Origin: Sphingomonas sp. CROZ-RG-20F-R02-07
GTDB taxonomy: Bacteria > Pseudomonadota > Alphaproteobacteria > Sphingomonadales > Sphingomonadaceae
DNA: 64,000 nucleotides
Assembly: GCF_022662335.1 (NCBI RefSeq)
Contig: NZ_JAKNQJ010000014.1
Location: forward strand, 1 to 64,000
Reading direction: 5' to 3'
Part shown: positions 8,954-18,043 of the stretch, one piece after another
Numbering within the stretch: the first letter of the stretch is position 1
Layout: each line of letters begins with the position of its first letter
Translations under genes and position numbers: made by a program
The notes under the pieces: model-generated
Seen by the model: the letters and a program-made list of their open reading frames with translations, nothing else
What the model was told of the DNA's origin: nothing
The model's database searches: none

Positions 8954-10294
8954 TCATTCCGGCAGGACGATCCGCGCGACCAGACCCGGCCGATTGTCCG
9001 CCAGTTCGAAGCCACCGCCATGCAATCGCGCGACGGCTTCGATCAACGCCATGCCCAGGCCCGCGCCCGGAGTCGATCGCGCGCTGTCGAGCCGGACGAA
9101 GCGCTTCAACGCGCGCGCACGATCCGCCGCGGCGATGCCGGGCCCGCGATCCTCGACCTGGATCGCGATGCCCCGCGCGATCCGTACGATGCGGAGCGTC
9201 ACCTGCCCGCCCGCGGACGCGTGCTTCAGCGCGTTGTCGACCAGGTTCGTGATCGCCTGGCTCAGCAACTCCCGATGAAGCGGCAGCGGCGCGGGGCGAT
9301 CGTCGATCGCGGTCACGAAATCGAACCCCGCCTCTTCGGCCACCGGCTCGTAGAGTTCGGCGATCTCCTCCACCAGATCGGCAGGCGCGACCATCGTGAA
9401 GCGGTTGCGCGACGCCGACTCGGACCGGCTGATCTCGATCACCATCGTCAGCATTCGCATGACGAGGTCGGTCTCGACCAGCAGTCCGCCGAGCGCCGCC
9501 TCGCGCAAGGCCGGATCGGAAATCAGCACCGCCTGTTCGGTCTTGGTGCGCAGCCGCGCGAGCGGCGATCGCAGATCGTGTGCCAGGCTGTCGGTCACCA
9601 CGCGCAATTCAGCCATCACGCCTTCCAGCTTGCCCAGCATCGCGTTCAACCGCACCGACAGTCGATCGAAGGCGTCGCCCCGGCCGCCGACGGTCGCCAC
9701 GCGGCGCGACAGATCGCCCTCGCGCACCGCCTCCACCACTGCGGCGATCCGGTCGAGCCGCCCCGCCACGTAACGCGCCATCACGAGCCCCGCGATCACC
9801 CCGAAGGCCAGCGACAACAGCACCGCCAGCGCCAGCGCCCGCTCGATCGCCTGCTGCTCCGCCGCCACCAGATCGAGGCTGCGCCCGGTCAGCAGCCAGC
9901 GTTCGCCGATCGGATAAAGCGTATAGCCGACATCGGTCGTCCGCGGCGTGCCGTCGATATCCGCCACGCGGAACGCAGTCGGCACCCAAGGCACGCTGAT
10001 GACGTCAGGAGCGAAGCCGGCGACGCGGCGACCGTCGCGATCGATCACCGCCAGCAGCAGCGTATGGTCGCCCGGCGCGCGCGCCTTCTTGATCGCATTG
10101 GTGACGGCCGCGAGGCCGCCCGCGGCGAACACCGCGCGCATCGCATCGGATTGCTCGGTCGTCTCGCGGCGGACCGTGTCGATCGCCACGTCATGCGTCT
10201 GGCGCCAGACGAATCCCATGACGACCAGATTCGACAGCAAGGCGAGCGCGAACCCGAGCAGCGCGATCCGCGCCGTGACCGACAGGCCAATCAC
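8954..10294 (-). CDS. two-component sensor histidine kinase (HAMP-HisKA-HATPase)
   Basis: A 446-residue membrane sensor kinase. Two membrane segments (about 7-29 and 152-174) flank a periplasmic sensor region of about 120 residues. A HAMP linker follows (about 175-228). The HisKA phosphoacceptor is H239 in SLAHDLRSPLARLR. The ATPase domain has N350/N354 (N box), D382 in VEDRGPGIA (G1) and GAGLGMALIEAV (G2). Its ATG overlaps the regulator stop by 4 bp (ATGA), so the pair is translationally coupled. The stimulus cannot be read from the sequence. The pair lies between the adk terminator and the alpha operon promoter. Confidence 0.93.
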   Translation of the reverse strand: MIGLSVTARIALLGFALALLSNLVVMGFVWRQTHDVAIDTVRRETTEQSDAMRAVFAAGGLAAVTNAIKKARAPGDHTLLLAVIDRDGRRVAGFAPDVISVPWVPTAFRVADIDGTPRTTDVGYTLYPIGERWLLTGRSLDLVAAEQQAIERALALAVLLSLAFGVIAGLVMARYVAGRLDRIAAVVEAVREGDLSRRVATVGGRGDAFDRLSVRLNAMLGKLEGVMAELRVVTDSLAHDLRSPLARLRTKTEQAVLISDPALREAALGGLLVETDLVMRMLTMVIEISRSESASRNRFTMVAPADLVEEIAELYEPVAEEAGFDFVTAIDDRPAPLPLHRELLSQAITNLVDNALKHASAGGQVTLRIVRIARGIAIQVEDRGPGIAAADRARALKRFVRLDSARSTPGAGLGMALIEAVARLHGGGFELADNRPGLVARIVLPE

Positions 10295-10983
10295 CCCTCG
10301 GGCGAGAGCCGGTAACCCGCACCGCGCACCGTGTGCAGGATCGGCGTCGGAAAGCCTTCTTCCAGCTTGCGCCGCAGCCGGCCGATATGCACGTCGACCA
10401 CGTTAGAGCCCGGATCGAAGTGATAGTTCCAGATTTTTTCGAGCATCATCGTCCGCGTGACGACCTGGCCCGCATGGCGTGCGAGAAATTCGAGCAGGTT
10501 GAATTCGCGTGCGCCCAGCGGGATGGTGCGGCCAGCGCGAACGACGCTGCGCGCGAGCAGGTCGATCTCCAGATCCCCCACGGACAGCCGGGTTTTCTGC
10601 GGCTCGGCGGCGGAGCGATCGGAGCGGCGCACCAGCGCCTCGATCCGGGCCGACAGTTCGGCAAAGGAGAAGGGCTTGCAGAGATAATCGTCGGCGCCCG
10701 CCTTCAACCCGTCGACCCGGTCGTCGACGCTGGCGAGCGCGGACAGGATCAAGGTCGGCGTCGGAATGCCCGCCGCGCGGATCGCGCTGACCATCGAGAG
10801 CCCGTCTAAGCCTGGCAGCATGCGGTCGGCGATCACGAGATCGAAGATGCCCTCGCTCGCGAGGAACAGGCCGTCGCGCCCATCACGACAGCTCTCGACC
10901 GAATAACCCGCCTCGCTGAGCCCCTTGGTCAGATAGGCCGAGGTCGACACATCGTCCTCGACGATCAGGATCTTGCGGGTCAC
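10291..10983 (-). CDS. OmpR/PhoB-family response regulator
   Basis: A 230-residue regulator. The receiver domain (1-120) has the acidic pair E9/D10/D11, phosphoacceptor D53 in LVIADRMLPG, a Thr/Ser switch near residue 81 and K103 in CKPFSFAEL. The C-terminal winged helix (about 132-228) shows LGAREFNLLEFLARHAGQVV and VVDVHIGRLRRKLE. It would bind DNA as a phosphorylated dimer. It is encoded before its kinase with a 4-bp overlap. It starts 43 bp downstream of the adk terminator hairpin, so it needs either read-through or a promoter overlapping that region. Target genes are not evident. Confidence 0.93.
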   Translation of the reverse strand: MTRKILIVEDDVSTSAYLTKGLSEAGYSVESCRDGRDGLFLASEGIFDLVIADRMLPGLDGLSMVSAIRAAGIPTPTLILSALASVDDRVDGLKAGADDYLCKPFSFAELSARIEALVRRSDRSAAEPQKTRLSVGDLEIDLLARSVVRAGRTIPLGAREFNLLEFLARHAGQVVTRTMMLEKIWNYHFDPGSNVVDVHIGRLRRKLEEGFPTPILHTVRGAGYRLSPEG

Positions 10984-11020
10984 CTTGGCCTTCCCTCCAT
11001 GCGTTCGTCGGCATCAGACA

Positions 11021-11056
11021 CGAAAAGGCCGGCGGAAAGCAACCTTTCCGCCGGCC
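11021..11056 (-). terminator. intrinsic terminator after adk
   Basis: A perfect 13-bp stem (GGCCGGCGGAAAG at 11027-11039 with 11044-11056) and a 4-base loop are followed on the minus strand by TTTTCG. It ends transcription from the S10/spc superoperon about 210 bp after the adk stop. Confidence 0.85.
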
Positions 11057-11265
11057 CCAACGGCACCCCCGGGAGTGTCGGGCACCGAACTCGTGGATCG
11101 TCGACACGGGTTTCTCGCGCAGCGCGCCTGCGCGCCAAACGCCCGTATCAAGGTCGCTGGCGCGCTATGTCATGACTTTCCGTCGGCTCCGGTGAACCGG
11201 AGATGACATCATCGTCATTTTACATTTCGGACGATCCGCCCGGATTAAAGCGGCATTCCAGCGGC

Positions 11266-11913
11266 CTATGCGCCCAGGATCGACTCGATTGCCGCCGTGA
11301 CATGCGCGATATCGGCCATGCCGTCGACGCGGTGGACAAGGCTGCGTGCCTCGTAGATCGGCAGGATCGGCTGGGTCTTCGCGCGATATTCGGCCATGCG
11401 CGTGCGCACCGTTTCAGCATTATCATCGGGCCGGCGCTTGAATTCAGTGGAGGCGCACACGTCGCACACGCCGGCGACGGCGGGCTGTTTGAAGACGTCG
11501 TGATAGCCTTCGCCGCAATGCGCACAGGTGTAGCGGCCGACGATCCGCTCGATCAGCGCCGCTTCGTCCACCTCCAGCTCGATGACGTGATCGAGCGTCC
11601 GGCCGCGATCCGCCAGCAGGCCATCGAGCGCGTCGGCCTGGACGGCGGTGCGCGGATAGCCGTCGAAGATCACGCCGGTGCCGACGTCTTCCTGATCGAG
11701 CCGTTCGCCGATGATCCCGGAAACGATTGCGTCGGAGACGAGTTCGCCCGCCTCCATCACTGCCTTGGCCTGCAAGCCCACCGGCGTGCCTGCCTTGACC
11801 GCCGCGCGCAACATGTCGCCCGTGGAAAGCTGGACCATGCCGCGTTCGGCGACGAGCCGGCTCGCCTGCGTGCCCTTGCCCGCCCCCGGCGGCCCCAGAA
11901 GTATGATATTCAC
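11266..11913 (-). CDS. adk: adenylate kinase (zinc-lid type)
   Basis: Adk interconverts 2 ADP with ATP and AMP in the cytoplasm. The 215-residue length fits the long-lid form. The P-loop GPPGAGKGTQ follows the start. STGDMLR binds AMP, and the lid contains two CxxC pairs (CAHC and CDVC), so it probably binds zinc. The start is GTG at 11913 (VNIILLGPPGAGKG), preceded by a GAGGGAGAG Shine-Dalgarno; the upstream ATG in frame lies inside secY. It is the last gene of the spc block, 31 bp after secY. Confidence 0.96.
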   Translation of the reverse strand: MNIILLGPPGAGKGTQASRLVAERGMVQLSTGDMLRAAVKAGTPVGLQAKAVMEAGELVSDAIVSGIIGERLDQEDVGTGVIFDGYPRTAVQADALDGLLADRGRTLDHVIELEVDEAALIERIVGRYTCAHCGEGYHDVFKQPAVAGVCDVCASTEFKRRPDDNAETVRTRMAEYRAKTQPILPIYEARSLVHRVDGMADIAHVTAAIESILGA

Positions 11914-11944
11914 GCGCACGCTCTCCCTCGTCCGTGCCGGACCA

Positions 11945-13309
11945 TCAGCGCAGACGACCGCCCTTGAGCTTCGCCTTCTTGATGAGGTCGCCATATTGAT
12001 GGGCGAGCAGGTGGCTCTGTATTTGGGTCACCGTATCCATCGTCACGTTCACCACGATCAGCAGGCTGGTGCCGCCGAGATAGAACGGGATCTGCAACGC
12101 CGACACCAGATATTCGGGCAGCAGGCAGATGATGAGCAGATAGCCCGCGCCGATCACCGTGATCCGCGTCAGCACGTAATCGAAATAATTCTCCGTGTTC
12201 TTGCCCGGACGGATGCCGGGGATGAACCCGCCATAGCGCTTTAGATTGTCCGCGGTTTCCTCGGGATTGAACACCACGGCGGTGTAGAAGAACGAGAAGA
12301 ACACGATGCCCGCGCCGTACAGCAGCATATAGAGCGGCGCGCCGTGCTGGAGATACTGGTTCAGCGTGATGATGATATCGCCCCAGCGGCTCGTGCCCGC
12401 GACCCGGCTGCCCGCGAACTGCGAGATGGTGAGCGGCATCAGCAGCAGCGACGAGGCGAAGATCGGCGGGATTACGCCCGCGGTGTTGATCTTCAGCGGC
12501 AAATGGCTGCGATCGGCTTGCATGCCGCGCTGCGTCTGGCGCTTGGGATATTGGATCAGGATGCGACGCTGCGCGCGCTCCATGAAGCAGATGAAGAGGA
12601 CGAGTAGCACCACCGCGACGATGATGCCGATCAGCCGCACCGGATCGACCGAGCCCGAACGCCCGCCCTCCAGCAGGTTGAACAATGTCGTAGGCAGGTT
12701 CGCGACGATGCCCGCCATGATGATGAGCGACACGCCGTTGCCGATCCCGCGGCTGGTGATCTGCTCGCCCAGCCACATCAGGAACATCGTGCCGCCGATC
12801 AAGCTGACAACGGCGGCGACGCGGAACAACAGGCCGGGATCGACTACCGCCTGGATGCCCTGGTTCGCCCCCAGCGTCTCGAGGCCGACGGCAATGAAAT
12901 AGCCCTGGATCGCGGTCAGCAGCACGGTGCCATAACGCGTATATTGGTTGAGCTTCTTGCGCCCCGATTCCCCCTCCTTCTTGATCGCGGCGAGCTGCGG
13001 CGACAGCGAGGTCGCGAGCTGCACCACGATCGAAGCGGTGATATAGGGCATCACGCCGAGCGCGATCAGGCTCATGCGCTTCAGCGAACCGCCCGAAAAG
13101 GTATTGAAGAAATCGAGGACGCCGCCGTTCGTCTTCTGGCTCAGCAAGCCCAGCGCGGTCGGGTCGACACCCGGAAGCGGCACATAGCTCAGCATGCGGA
13201 ACACGATGAGCGCACCGATGGTGAACCACAGCCGCTTCTTGAGGTCGGTTGCCTTCGCGAACTTCGAAAGGCTGACGCTTTGCGCCATCTGGTCGGCTGC
13301 GGATGCCAT
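11945..13309 (-). CDS. secY: preprotein translocase channel subunit SecY
   Basis: SecY, 454 residues, forms the protein-conducting channel in the inner membrane together with SecE and SecG. Ten membrane segments are visible, starting with RLWFTIGALIVFRMLSYVPL. The MLWLGEQITSRGIGNG loop is diagnostic. A cytoplasmic loop with KRQTQRGMQADRSHLPLKIN precedes the GVIPPIFASSLL plug-contact region. It lies between rplO and adk, as is usual in the spc operon. A terminator-like hairpin lies in the 126-bp gap upstream. Confidence 0.98.
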   Translation of the reverse strand: MASAADQMAQSVSLSKFAKATDLKKRLWFTIGALIVFRMLSYVPLPGVDPTALGLLSQKTNGGVLDFFNTFSGGSLKRMSLIALGVMPYITASIVVQLATSLSPQLAAIKKEGESGRKKLNQYTRYGTVLLTAIQGYFIAVGLETLGANQGIQAVVDPGLLFRVAAVVSLIGGTMFLMWLGEQITSRGIGNGVSLIIMAGIVANLPTTLFNLLEGGRSGSVDPVRLIGIIVAVVLLVLFICFMERAQRRILIQYPKRQTQRGMQADRSHLPLKINTAGVIPPIFASSLLLMPLTISQFAGSRVAGTSRWGDIIITLNQYLQHGAPLYMLLYGAGIVFFSFFYTAVVFNPEETADNLKRYGGFIPGIRPGKNTENYFDYVLTRITVIGAGYLLIICLLPEYLVSALQIPFYLGGTSLLIVVNVTMDTVTQIQSHLLAHQYGDLIKKAKLKGGRLR

Positions 13310-13330
13310 GCGTGTCGGTGTCCTGGAAAC

Positions 13331-13365
13331 AAAAACGGCGGGATGCGCTTCAACCGCCCCCGCCG
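13331..13365 (-). terminator. terminator-like hairpin between rplO and secY
   Basis: On the minus strand CGGCGGG (13359-13365) pairs with CCCGCCG (13336-13342) across a 16-base loop and is followed by TTTTTGTTT. It lies 21 bp before the secY start. Since secY has no obvious promoter after it, partial termination (attenuation) is likely. Confidence 0.65.
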
Positions 13366-13435
13366 CTCATATAGTCATGCCGTCGGGCTTGTCTAATGCC
13401 GCGGCTCGCCGGCCCGCAAAAGCGGGCCGAACCGG

Positions 13436-13978
13436 TCAGGCCTTGAACGAGGCCTTGTGCGCGGCGCGCTCCTTGTACTTCACGCCCTTCTTGGCGGCGG
13501 CCTTCTCGGCGGCGGGCACGACATGGATCACGTCGACCGAACCACCGGCTTTTTCGACCGCCTCGATTGCGCCCTTCGACGCACCGGCGACGGTGAAGCT
13601 GAACTTGGCGGTCAGCTCGCCCTTGCCGAGCAGGCGCACGCCGTCCTTGCCGCCGCGTGCCAGGCCAGCGGCCTTCAGCGCGTCGTGATCGAGCGTGGCG
13701 CCGGCCTCGAGCTTGCCCGAGTCGACTGCCTTCTGGATCGCGCCCAGATTCACCTCGGCATAATCCTTGGCGAAGATGTTGTTGAAGCCACGCTTGGGCA
13801 GACGCATGTGGAGCGGCATCTGACCGCCCTCGAAGCCGGCGATGGACACGCCCTCGCGGCTCTTCTGGCCCTTCTGGCCGCGGCCGCCGGTCTTGCCCTT
13901 GCCCGAGCCGATGCCGCGCCCGACGCGCATCTTGGACTTGCGGGCACCCTGGTTGTCGCGAAGTTCGTTCAGTTTCAT
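13436..13978 (-). CDS. rplO: 50S ribosomal protein L15 (uL15)
   Basis: uL15, 180 residues. The Gly/Arg-rich N-terminus [20 protein letters not shown] runs into [18 protein letters not shown], which threads into the 23S rRNA, and [18 protein letters not shown] is diagnostic. It is longer than the E. coli protein (144) because of an Ala/Lys-rich tail of about 35 residues. A terminator-like hairpin sits between it and rpmD. Confidence 0.97.
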   Translation of the reverse strand: MKLNELRDNQGARKSKMRVGRGIGSGKGKTGGRGQKGQKSREGVSIAGFEGGQMPLHMRLPKRGFNNIFAKDYAEVNLGAIQKAVDSGKLEAGATLDHDALKAAGLARGGKDGVRLLGKGELTAKFSFTVAGASKGAIEAVEKAGGSVDVIHVVPAAEKAAAKKGVKYKERAAHKASFKA

Positions 13979-14014
13979 GATCTATGCACTCGCTTTCGCT
14001 TGTTACGCGCTGGA

Positions 14015-14041
14015 TAAAAGAAGGGGGCCTATAGCCCCCTT
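14015..14041 (-). terminator. terminator-like hairpin between rpmD and rplO
   Basis: An 8-bp stem (AAGGGGGC with GCCCCCTT, 14021-14028 and 14034-14041) with a 5-base loop is followed on the minus strand by CTTTTAT. It sits 37 bp before rplO. It looks like a genuine intrinsic terminator but lies within an essential operon. Confidence 0.6.
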
Positions 14042-14072
14042 CCCCGTGTTTGTCACCGGCATCGGCGAAGGC

Positions 14073-14249
14073 TCAGCCCTCGACCGACACCATATGCTGC
14101 ACCTTGCGGATCATCCCGCGAACCTCGGGGCTGTCTTCCAGCTCCCGCGTCTTGTGCATCTTGTTGAGGCCGAGGCCGATCAGCGTCGCGCGCTGGTCGG
14201 CCTTGCGGCGGATGGGGGACCCGGTCTGGGTGATCTTGATCGTCGCCAT
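14073..14249 (-). CDS. rpmD: 50S ribosomal protein L30 (uL30)
   Basis: This small gene encodes a 58-residue uL30: [20 protein letters not shown], then [20 protein letters not shown], ending in [14 protein letters not shown]. All are L30 features, including the SPI and GLGLNKM motifs. The length matches the family. It lies 5 bp after rpsE and before rplO, exactly where rpmD is expected. Confidence 0.96.
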   Translation of the reverse strand: MATIKITQTGSPIRRKADQRATLIGLGLNKMHKTRELEDSPEVRGMIRKVQHMVSVEG

Positions 14250-14254
14250 GTCAG

Positions 14255-15064
14255 TTACTCCGCGATGGCCGCAGCATCCGCCTCGGCGGTCTGCGAACCA
14301 CCGCGGCCGAGCAGGTCGGCGATCTTCTTGCCACGACGCTGCGCGACGGCCTTGGGCGATGTCTGGTCACCCAGCGCTTCGAACGTCGCACGAATCATGT
14401 TGTAGGGGTTCGACGTACCGACCGACTTGGTCACCACGTCCGCCACGCCCAGCGATTCGAACACGGCGCGCATCGGGCCGCCGGCGATGATGCCCGTGCC
14501 CTGCGGCGCTGAGCGAAGCGTCACGCGACCCGCGCCGAAATGGCCGTTGCCGTCGTGATGCAGCGTGCGGCCTTCCTTCAGCGGAACGCGAACCATCTTC
14601 TTCTTGGCGGCAGCCGTCGCCTTGGAAATGGCCTCGGGCACCTCGCGCGCCTTGCCATGACCGAAGCCGACCCGGCCCTTGCCGTCGCCCACGACGACCA
14701 GCGCCGCGAAGCCGAAGCGCTTACCGCCCTTCACCGTCTTGGAAACACGGTTGATGTGGACGAGCTTCTCGATCAGCTCTTCGCCGCCATCGTCCTGACC
14801 GGGGCCACCACGACCGCGATTGTCGCGACCGCCGCGACCGCCGTCACGGCCGCCACGGTTGCCGCCGGGGCCACCGCCACGATTGCCGCCGGGGCCGCCA
14901 CGGCCACCGCCGCCGCCCGGACCGCCACGGCCGCGACCACCGCCGCCCTGGCCCTGATAGCCGCCACCGGCACCCGCGCCGGTGTTAGCGCCGGCATCGC
15001 CGGCGGAAGCCTCGACCGCGGCAGGATTGCCGGGCTGGGACTGGATATCGTTGGTATCGGCCAT
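14255..15064 (-). CDS. rpsE: 30S ribosomal protein S5 (uS5) with N-terminal RGG extension
   Basis: uS5, 269 residues, a small-subunit protein important for decoding fidelity. The ordinary core starts near residue 95 ([20 protein letters not shown]) and contains [20 protein letters not shown]. Ahead of it lies a tail of about 94 residues. Residues 33-90 are almost entirely Gly, Arg, Pro and Asn, with six RGG motifs (R46, R55, R62, R70, R77, R85). E. coli S5 is 167 residues and lacks this. The start [10 protein letters not shown] is 2 bp from rplR, so the tail is part of the gene and not a misread leader. Eukaryotic uS5 carries a similar RGG tail. Confidence 0.97.
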   Translation of the reverse strand: MADTNDIQSQPGNPAAVEASAGDAGANTGAGAGGGYQGQGGGGRGRGGPGGGGGRGGPGGNRGGGPGGNRGGRDGGRGGRDNRGRGGPGQDDGGEELIEKLVHINRVSKTVKGGKRFGFAALVVVGDGKGRVGFGHGKAREVPEAISKATAAAKKKMVRVPLKEGRTLHHDGNGHFGAGRVTLRSAPQGTGIIAGGPMRAVFESLGVADVVTKSVGTSNPYNMIRATFEALGDQTSPKAVAQRRGKKIADLLGRGGSQTAEADAAAIAE

Positions 15065-15066
15065 TC

Positions 15067-15423
15067 TTAGAACTCCAATCCGGCTTCGCGTGCAGCGTCA
15101 GCCAGAGCCTTCACGCGACCGTGGTAGAGAAAGCCACCGCGATCGAACACGACCTGGGTCACGCCCGCCGCCTTGGCCGCCTCGGCGACACGCTTGCCGA
15201 CCTCGGTCGCGGCTGCGATGTTGGCGCCGGTCGTGCCGCGCACGTCCTTCTCCAGCGTCGAGGCCGAGGCCACGGTCGTGCCGGCGACGTCGTCGATCAC
15301 CTGCGCGTAAATGTGCTTGCCCGAGCGATGCACCGACAAGCGCGGACGCGTACCGGCGCGCGCACGAAGCGCAGTGCGGTTGCGGCGACGCCGCTTGGCG
15401 AAAAGAGACAGTCCCTTGGTCAT
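15067..15423 (-). CDS. rplR: 50S ribosomal protein L18 (uL18)
   Basis: uL18, 118 residues, binds 5S rRNA together with uL5. It shows [18 protein letters not shown] and the C-terminal [26 protein letters not shown]. The start is the ATG at 15423, whose ATGA overlaps the rplF stop by 3 bp; a GTG one codon earlier is also in frame. The length is normal. Confidence 0.97.
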   Translation of the reverse strand: MTKGLSLFAKRRRRNRTALRARAGTRPRLSVHRSGKHIYAQVIDDVAGTTVASASTLEKDVRGTTGANIAAATEVGKRVAEAAKAAGVTQVVFDRGGFLYHGRVKALADAAREAGLEF

Positions 15424-15956
15424 CACTTCTTCTTCCCTTCCTTGCGGAAGATGAACTCGCCGTCGTACTTGATGCCCTTGCCCTTGTAGGGCTCGGGCTT
15501 GCGCCAGCGACGGATCTCGGCGGCCAGCTGGCCAACCTTCTGCTTGTCCGAGCCGCTGATCTCGACGGTGGTGTTGTCCGGCGTCTTCACCTCGAGGCCT
15601 TCCGGCACGTCGATGTTGACGTCATGGCTGTAGCCGAGCTGCAGCTTCAGGTTGCGGCCCTGCGCGGCGGCACGATAGCCGACGCCGGTGATAAGCAGTT
15701 TCTTGGTGAAGCCGTCCGTCACGCCCGTCACCAGGTTCTGCACCAGCGTGCGCTGCATGCCCCAGAAGGCACGTGCCTGCTTGCCATCGTTGGCGGGCTG
15801 CACCGAAATGCCGCCATCCTCGATCGTGTAGGTGATCTCGTCGCGCATCGCGAGCTGAAGCGTGCCCTTGGGGCCCTTCACGCTCAGCGTGCCGTTGGCG
15901 ATGTTCGCGGTGACGCCGGCCGGAACCGGCACCGCCTTCTTACCGATGCGGCTCAT
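15423..15956 (-). CDS. rplF: 50S ribosomal protein L6 (uL6)
   Basis: uL6, 177 residues, near the sarcin-ricin loop. It starts [15 protein letters not shown] and carries [16 protein letters not shown] and the C-terminal [15 protein letters not shown] signature, ending in a Lys run. It overlaps the rpsH stop by one base (TGATG), indicating translational coupling. Confidence 0.98.
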   Translation of the reverse strand: MSRIGKKAVPVPAGVTANIANGTLSVKGPKGTLQLAMRDEITYTIEDGGISVQPANDGKQARAFWGMQRTLVQNLVTGVTDGFTKKLLITGVGYRAAAQGRNLKLQLGYSHDVNIDVPEGLEVKTPDNTTVEISGSDKQKVGQLAAEIRRWRKPEPYKGKGIKYDGEFIFRKEGKKK

Positions 15957-16351
15957 CAGAACACCTCCGCGAGAACTTCGCCGCCGACATTCTGCTCACG
16001 CGCTTCGGCATCCGAGAGCACGCCGCGGGGCGTCGAGACGATGGTGATGCCCAGGCCGTTCATGATGCGCGGCAGCTCCTGCGAGCCGCTGTACACCCGG
16101 CGACCGGGCTTGGAGACGCGCGCGACATGCTTGATCGCGGGCTGACCCTCGAAATATTTCAGCTCGATGCGGATGCCGGCCGCGGGGCCCATCTGCTCTT
16201 CGCTGTAACCACGGATATAGCCTTCGCGCTGCAGCACGTCGAGCACGCGGACGCGCAGCTTCGACGCGGGCGTCAGAACGCTGTCCTTCTTCGCGCGCTG
16301 GCCGTTGCGGATGCGGGTGAGCAGGTCACCCAGGGGATCGGTCACTGCCAT
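15956..16351 (-). CDS. rpsH: 30S ribosomal protein S8 (uS8)
   Basis: uS8, 131 residues, binds 16S rRNA helix 21 and in enterobacteria is the spc operon repressor. It begins [18 protein letters not shown] and has the C-terminal [18 protein letters not shown] signature. It is coupled to rplF through TGATG and starts 9 bp after rpsN. Confidence 0.98.
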   Translation of the reverse strand: MAVTDPLGDLLTRIRNGQRAKKDSVLTPASKLRVRVLDVLQREGYIRGYSEEQMGPAAGIRIELKYFEGQPAIKHVARVSKPGRRVYSGSQELPRIMNGLGITIVSTPRGVLSDAEAREQNVGGEVLAEVF

Positions 16352-16360
16352 GATGCTTCC

Positions 16361-16666
16361 TTACCAGCTCGACTTCGTGACGCCGGGGATCAGGCCCTTG
16401 TTGGCCAGATCGCGCAGCTGGATACGGCACAGCCGGAACTTGCGGTAATAGGCGCGCGGGCGCCCGGTCAGCTCGCAGCGGTTGCGGATCCGGGTGGGAT
16501 TCGCGTTGCGCGGCAATTCCGCCATCTTGAGGCGCGCGATCAGGCGCTCGCCCTCGTCGAGCGTGGTGTCCGCCGCCATGGCCTTCAGCTTCGCGTATTT
16601 GGGCGCGTACTGCTTGACCATCGCCTTGCGGCGCTCGTTCTTGTTCACCGAACTCAGTTTCGCCAT
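16361..16666 (-). CDS. rpsN: 30S ribosomal protein S14 (uS14), zinc-free type
   Basis: uS14, 101 residues. I chose [13 protein letters not shown]; a GTG 11 codons upstream is in frame but adds sequence absent from the family. The [20 protein letters not shown] region lacks the paired CxxC motifs of the zinc form, so this is the long zinc-independent type. A nested GC-rich hairpin (16693-16723) lies in the gap after rplE, before the ribosome binding site. Confidence 0.96.
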   Translation of the reverse strand: MAKLSSVNKNERRKAMVKQYAPKYAKLKAMAADTTLDEGERLIARLKMAELPRNANPTRIRNRCELTGRPRAYYRKFRLCRIQLRDLANKGLIPGVTKSSW

Positions 16667-16730
16667 CGACTTAAGTTCTTTCTTTCCTATGGCCGCCACC
16701 CCGGCCGGAGGCCGTGGTGGCGGGGATTGT

Positions 16731-17312
16731 TCAGGCCGCCTTCTTTTCCTCGGCGCCCTCTTCGATCGGGAAGGGGAAGCCGAACAAACGGAGCAGCTCG
16801 CGCGCCTCGTCGTCCGTCTTCGCCGTCGTCGTCACGATCACGTCCATGCCGCGGACCTTGTCGATCCGGTCATAGTTGATCTCCGGGAACACGATCTGTT
16901 CCTTGAGGCCGCAGGCATAGTTGCCGCGACCGTCGAAGCTCTTGGGGTTCAGCCCGCGGAAATCGCGCACGCGGGGCAGTGCGATCGTGATGAAACGGTC
17001 GAGAAACTCGTACATCCGCTCGCGGCGAAGGGTGACCTTCACGCCGATCGGCATGCCCTCGCGCAGCTTGAACTGCGCGATCGACTTCTTGGCCTTCGTC
17101 ACGACTGGCTTCTGCCCGGCGATCAGCTCCATCTCGGACGCCGCCTGGTCGACCTTCTTCTTGTCCTGGGTGGCTTCGCCGACGCCCATGTTCAAGACGA
17201 TCTTGTCGAGGCGGGGAACCTCCATGACGTTCTTGTAGCCGAACTTCTCGGTCATCGCTTTGGCGATCGAGTCGTCGTACATCGCCTTCATGCGGGGCTT
17301 GTAATCAGCCAT
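16731..17312 (-). CDS. rplE: 50S ribosomal protein L5 (uL5)
   Basis: uL5, 193 residues, a 5S rRNA-binding protein contacting uS13. It shows [20 protein letters not shown] and [14 protein letters not shown]. It is a little longer than E. coli L5 (179) because of an acidic/lysine tail. Its start overlaps the rplX stop by 8 bp. Confidence 0.98.
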   Translation of the reverse strand: MADYKPRMKAMYDDSIAKAMTEKFGYKNVMEVPRLDKIVLNMGVGEATQDKKKVDQAASEMELIAGQKPVVTKAKKSIAQFKLREGMPIGVKVTLRRERMYEFLDRFITIALPRVRDFRGLNPKSFDGRGNYACGLKEQIVFPEINYDRIDKVRGMDVIVTTTAKTDDEARELLRLFGFPFPIEEGAEEKKAA

Positions 17313-17622
17313 CGATCTTATCCCCCGTCTTGACGGCGACGCGAACCTTCTTGCCGTCCTGCGTTTCGAAGCGGACGCGCGTCGGCTTGCCGTCGGCGGT
17401 CACGTGCGCGACCTTCGAGATGTGAAGCGGCGCTTCCTTGCGGACCAGGCCACCCTCGGGGGCCCCTTGCGTCGGCTTGGTATGGCGAACGGCGATGTTG
17501 ACGCCCTCGACCACGACCTTGCCGTCCTTGGGCATCGACACGGTCACGTTGCCGGTCTTGCCCTTGTCCTTGCCGGACAGGACGACGACACGGTCGCCCT
17601 TCTTGATACGAGCGGCGGCCAT
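17305..17622 (-). CDS. rplX: 50S ribosomal protein L24 (uL24)
   Basis: uL24, 105 residues, an early assembly protein with an N-terminal KOW motif ([20 protein letters not shown]). It overlaps rplE by 8 bp and touches the rplN stop by one base (TAATG), so the three genes are probably translationally coupled. Confidence 0.97.
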   Translation of the reverse strand: MAAARIKKGDRVVVLSGKDKGKTGNVTVSMPKDGKVVVEGVNIAVRHTKPTQGAPEGGLVRKEAPLHISKVAHVTADGKPTRVRFETQDGKKVRVAVKTGDKIDG

Positions 17623-17990
17623 TACAGCACCTCCGGCGCGAGCGAGATGATCTTCATGTGCTTCTTGCCGCGCAGTTCGCGCACCACGGGTCCGAAGATA
17701 CGGGTGCCGATCGGCTCCTCGTTCTTGTTGACCAGGACGGCGGCGTTGCCGTCGAAGCGAATGACCGAGCCATCGGCGCGGCGGATGTCCTTGGCGGTGC
17801 GGACGATGACGGCGCGATGCACGTCACCCTTCTTCACCTTGCCGCGGGGCTGCGCTTCCTTGATGCTGACGACAATAATGTCGCCAACGCTTGCCGTCCG
17901 GCGCTTGGAACCGCCAAGCACCTTGATGCACTGCACCCGCTTCGCGCCGCTATTGTCAGCGACGTCGAGATTGGATTGCATCTGGATCAT
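17622..17990 (-). CDS. rplN: 50S ribosomal protein L14 (uL14)
   Basis: uL14, 122 residues, at the subunit interface. It begins [20 protein letters not shown] and contains [15 protein letters not shown] and [13 protein letters not shown]. It is the first gene after a strong terminator-like hairpin (18044-18079) in a 164-bp gap following rpsQ. This marks the S10/spc junction. Confidence 0.98.
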   Translation of the reverse strand: MIQMQSNLDVADNSGAKRVQCIKVLGGSKRRTASVGDIIVVSIKEAQPRGKVKKGDVHRAVIVRTAKDIRRADGSVIRFDGNAAVLVNKNEEPIGTRIFGPVVRELRGKKHMKIISLAPEVL

Positions 17991-18043
17991 CGATCCGTAT
18001 CCCTTCTCTCATCTGGGGCCGATTTCTGACCGGCACCCGCCTC

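Noticed and set aside
11160-11202. Possible promoter for the two-component genes (ATGACA-17-TGATAC)
   Set aside because: It lies upstream of the adk terminator, which would block it, and the match is weak.
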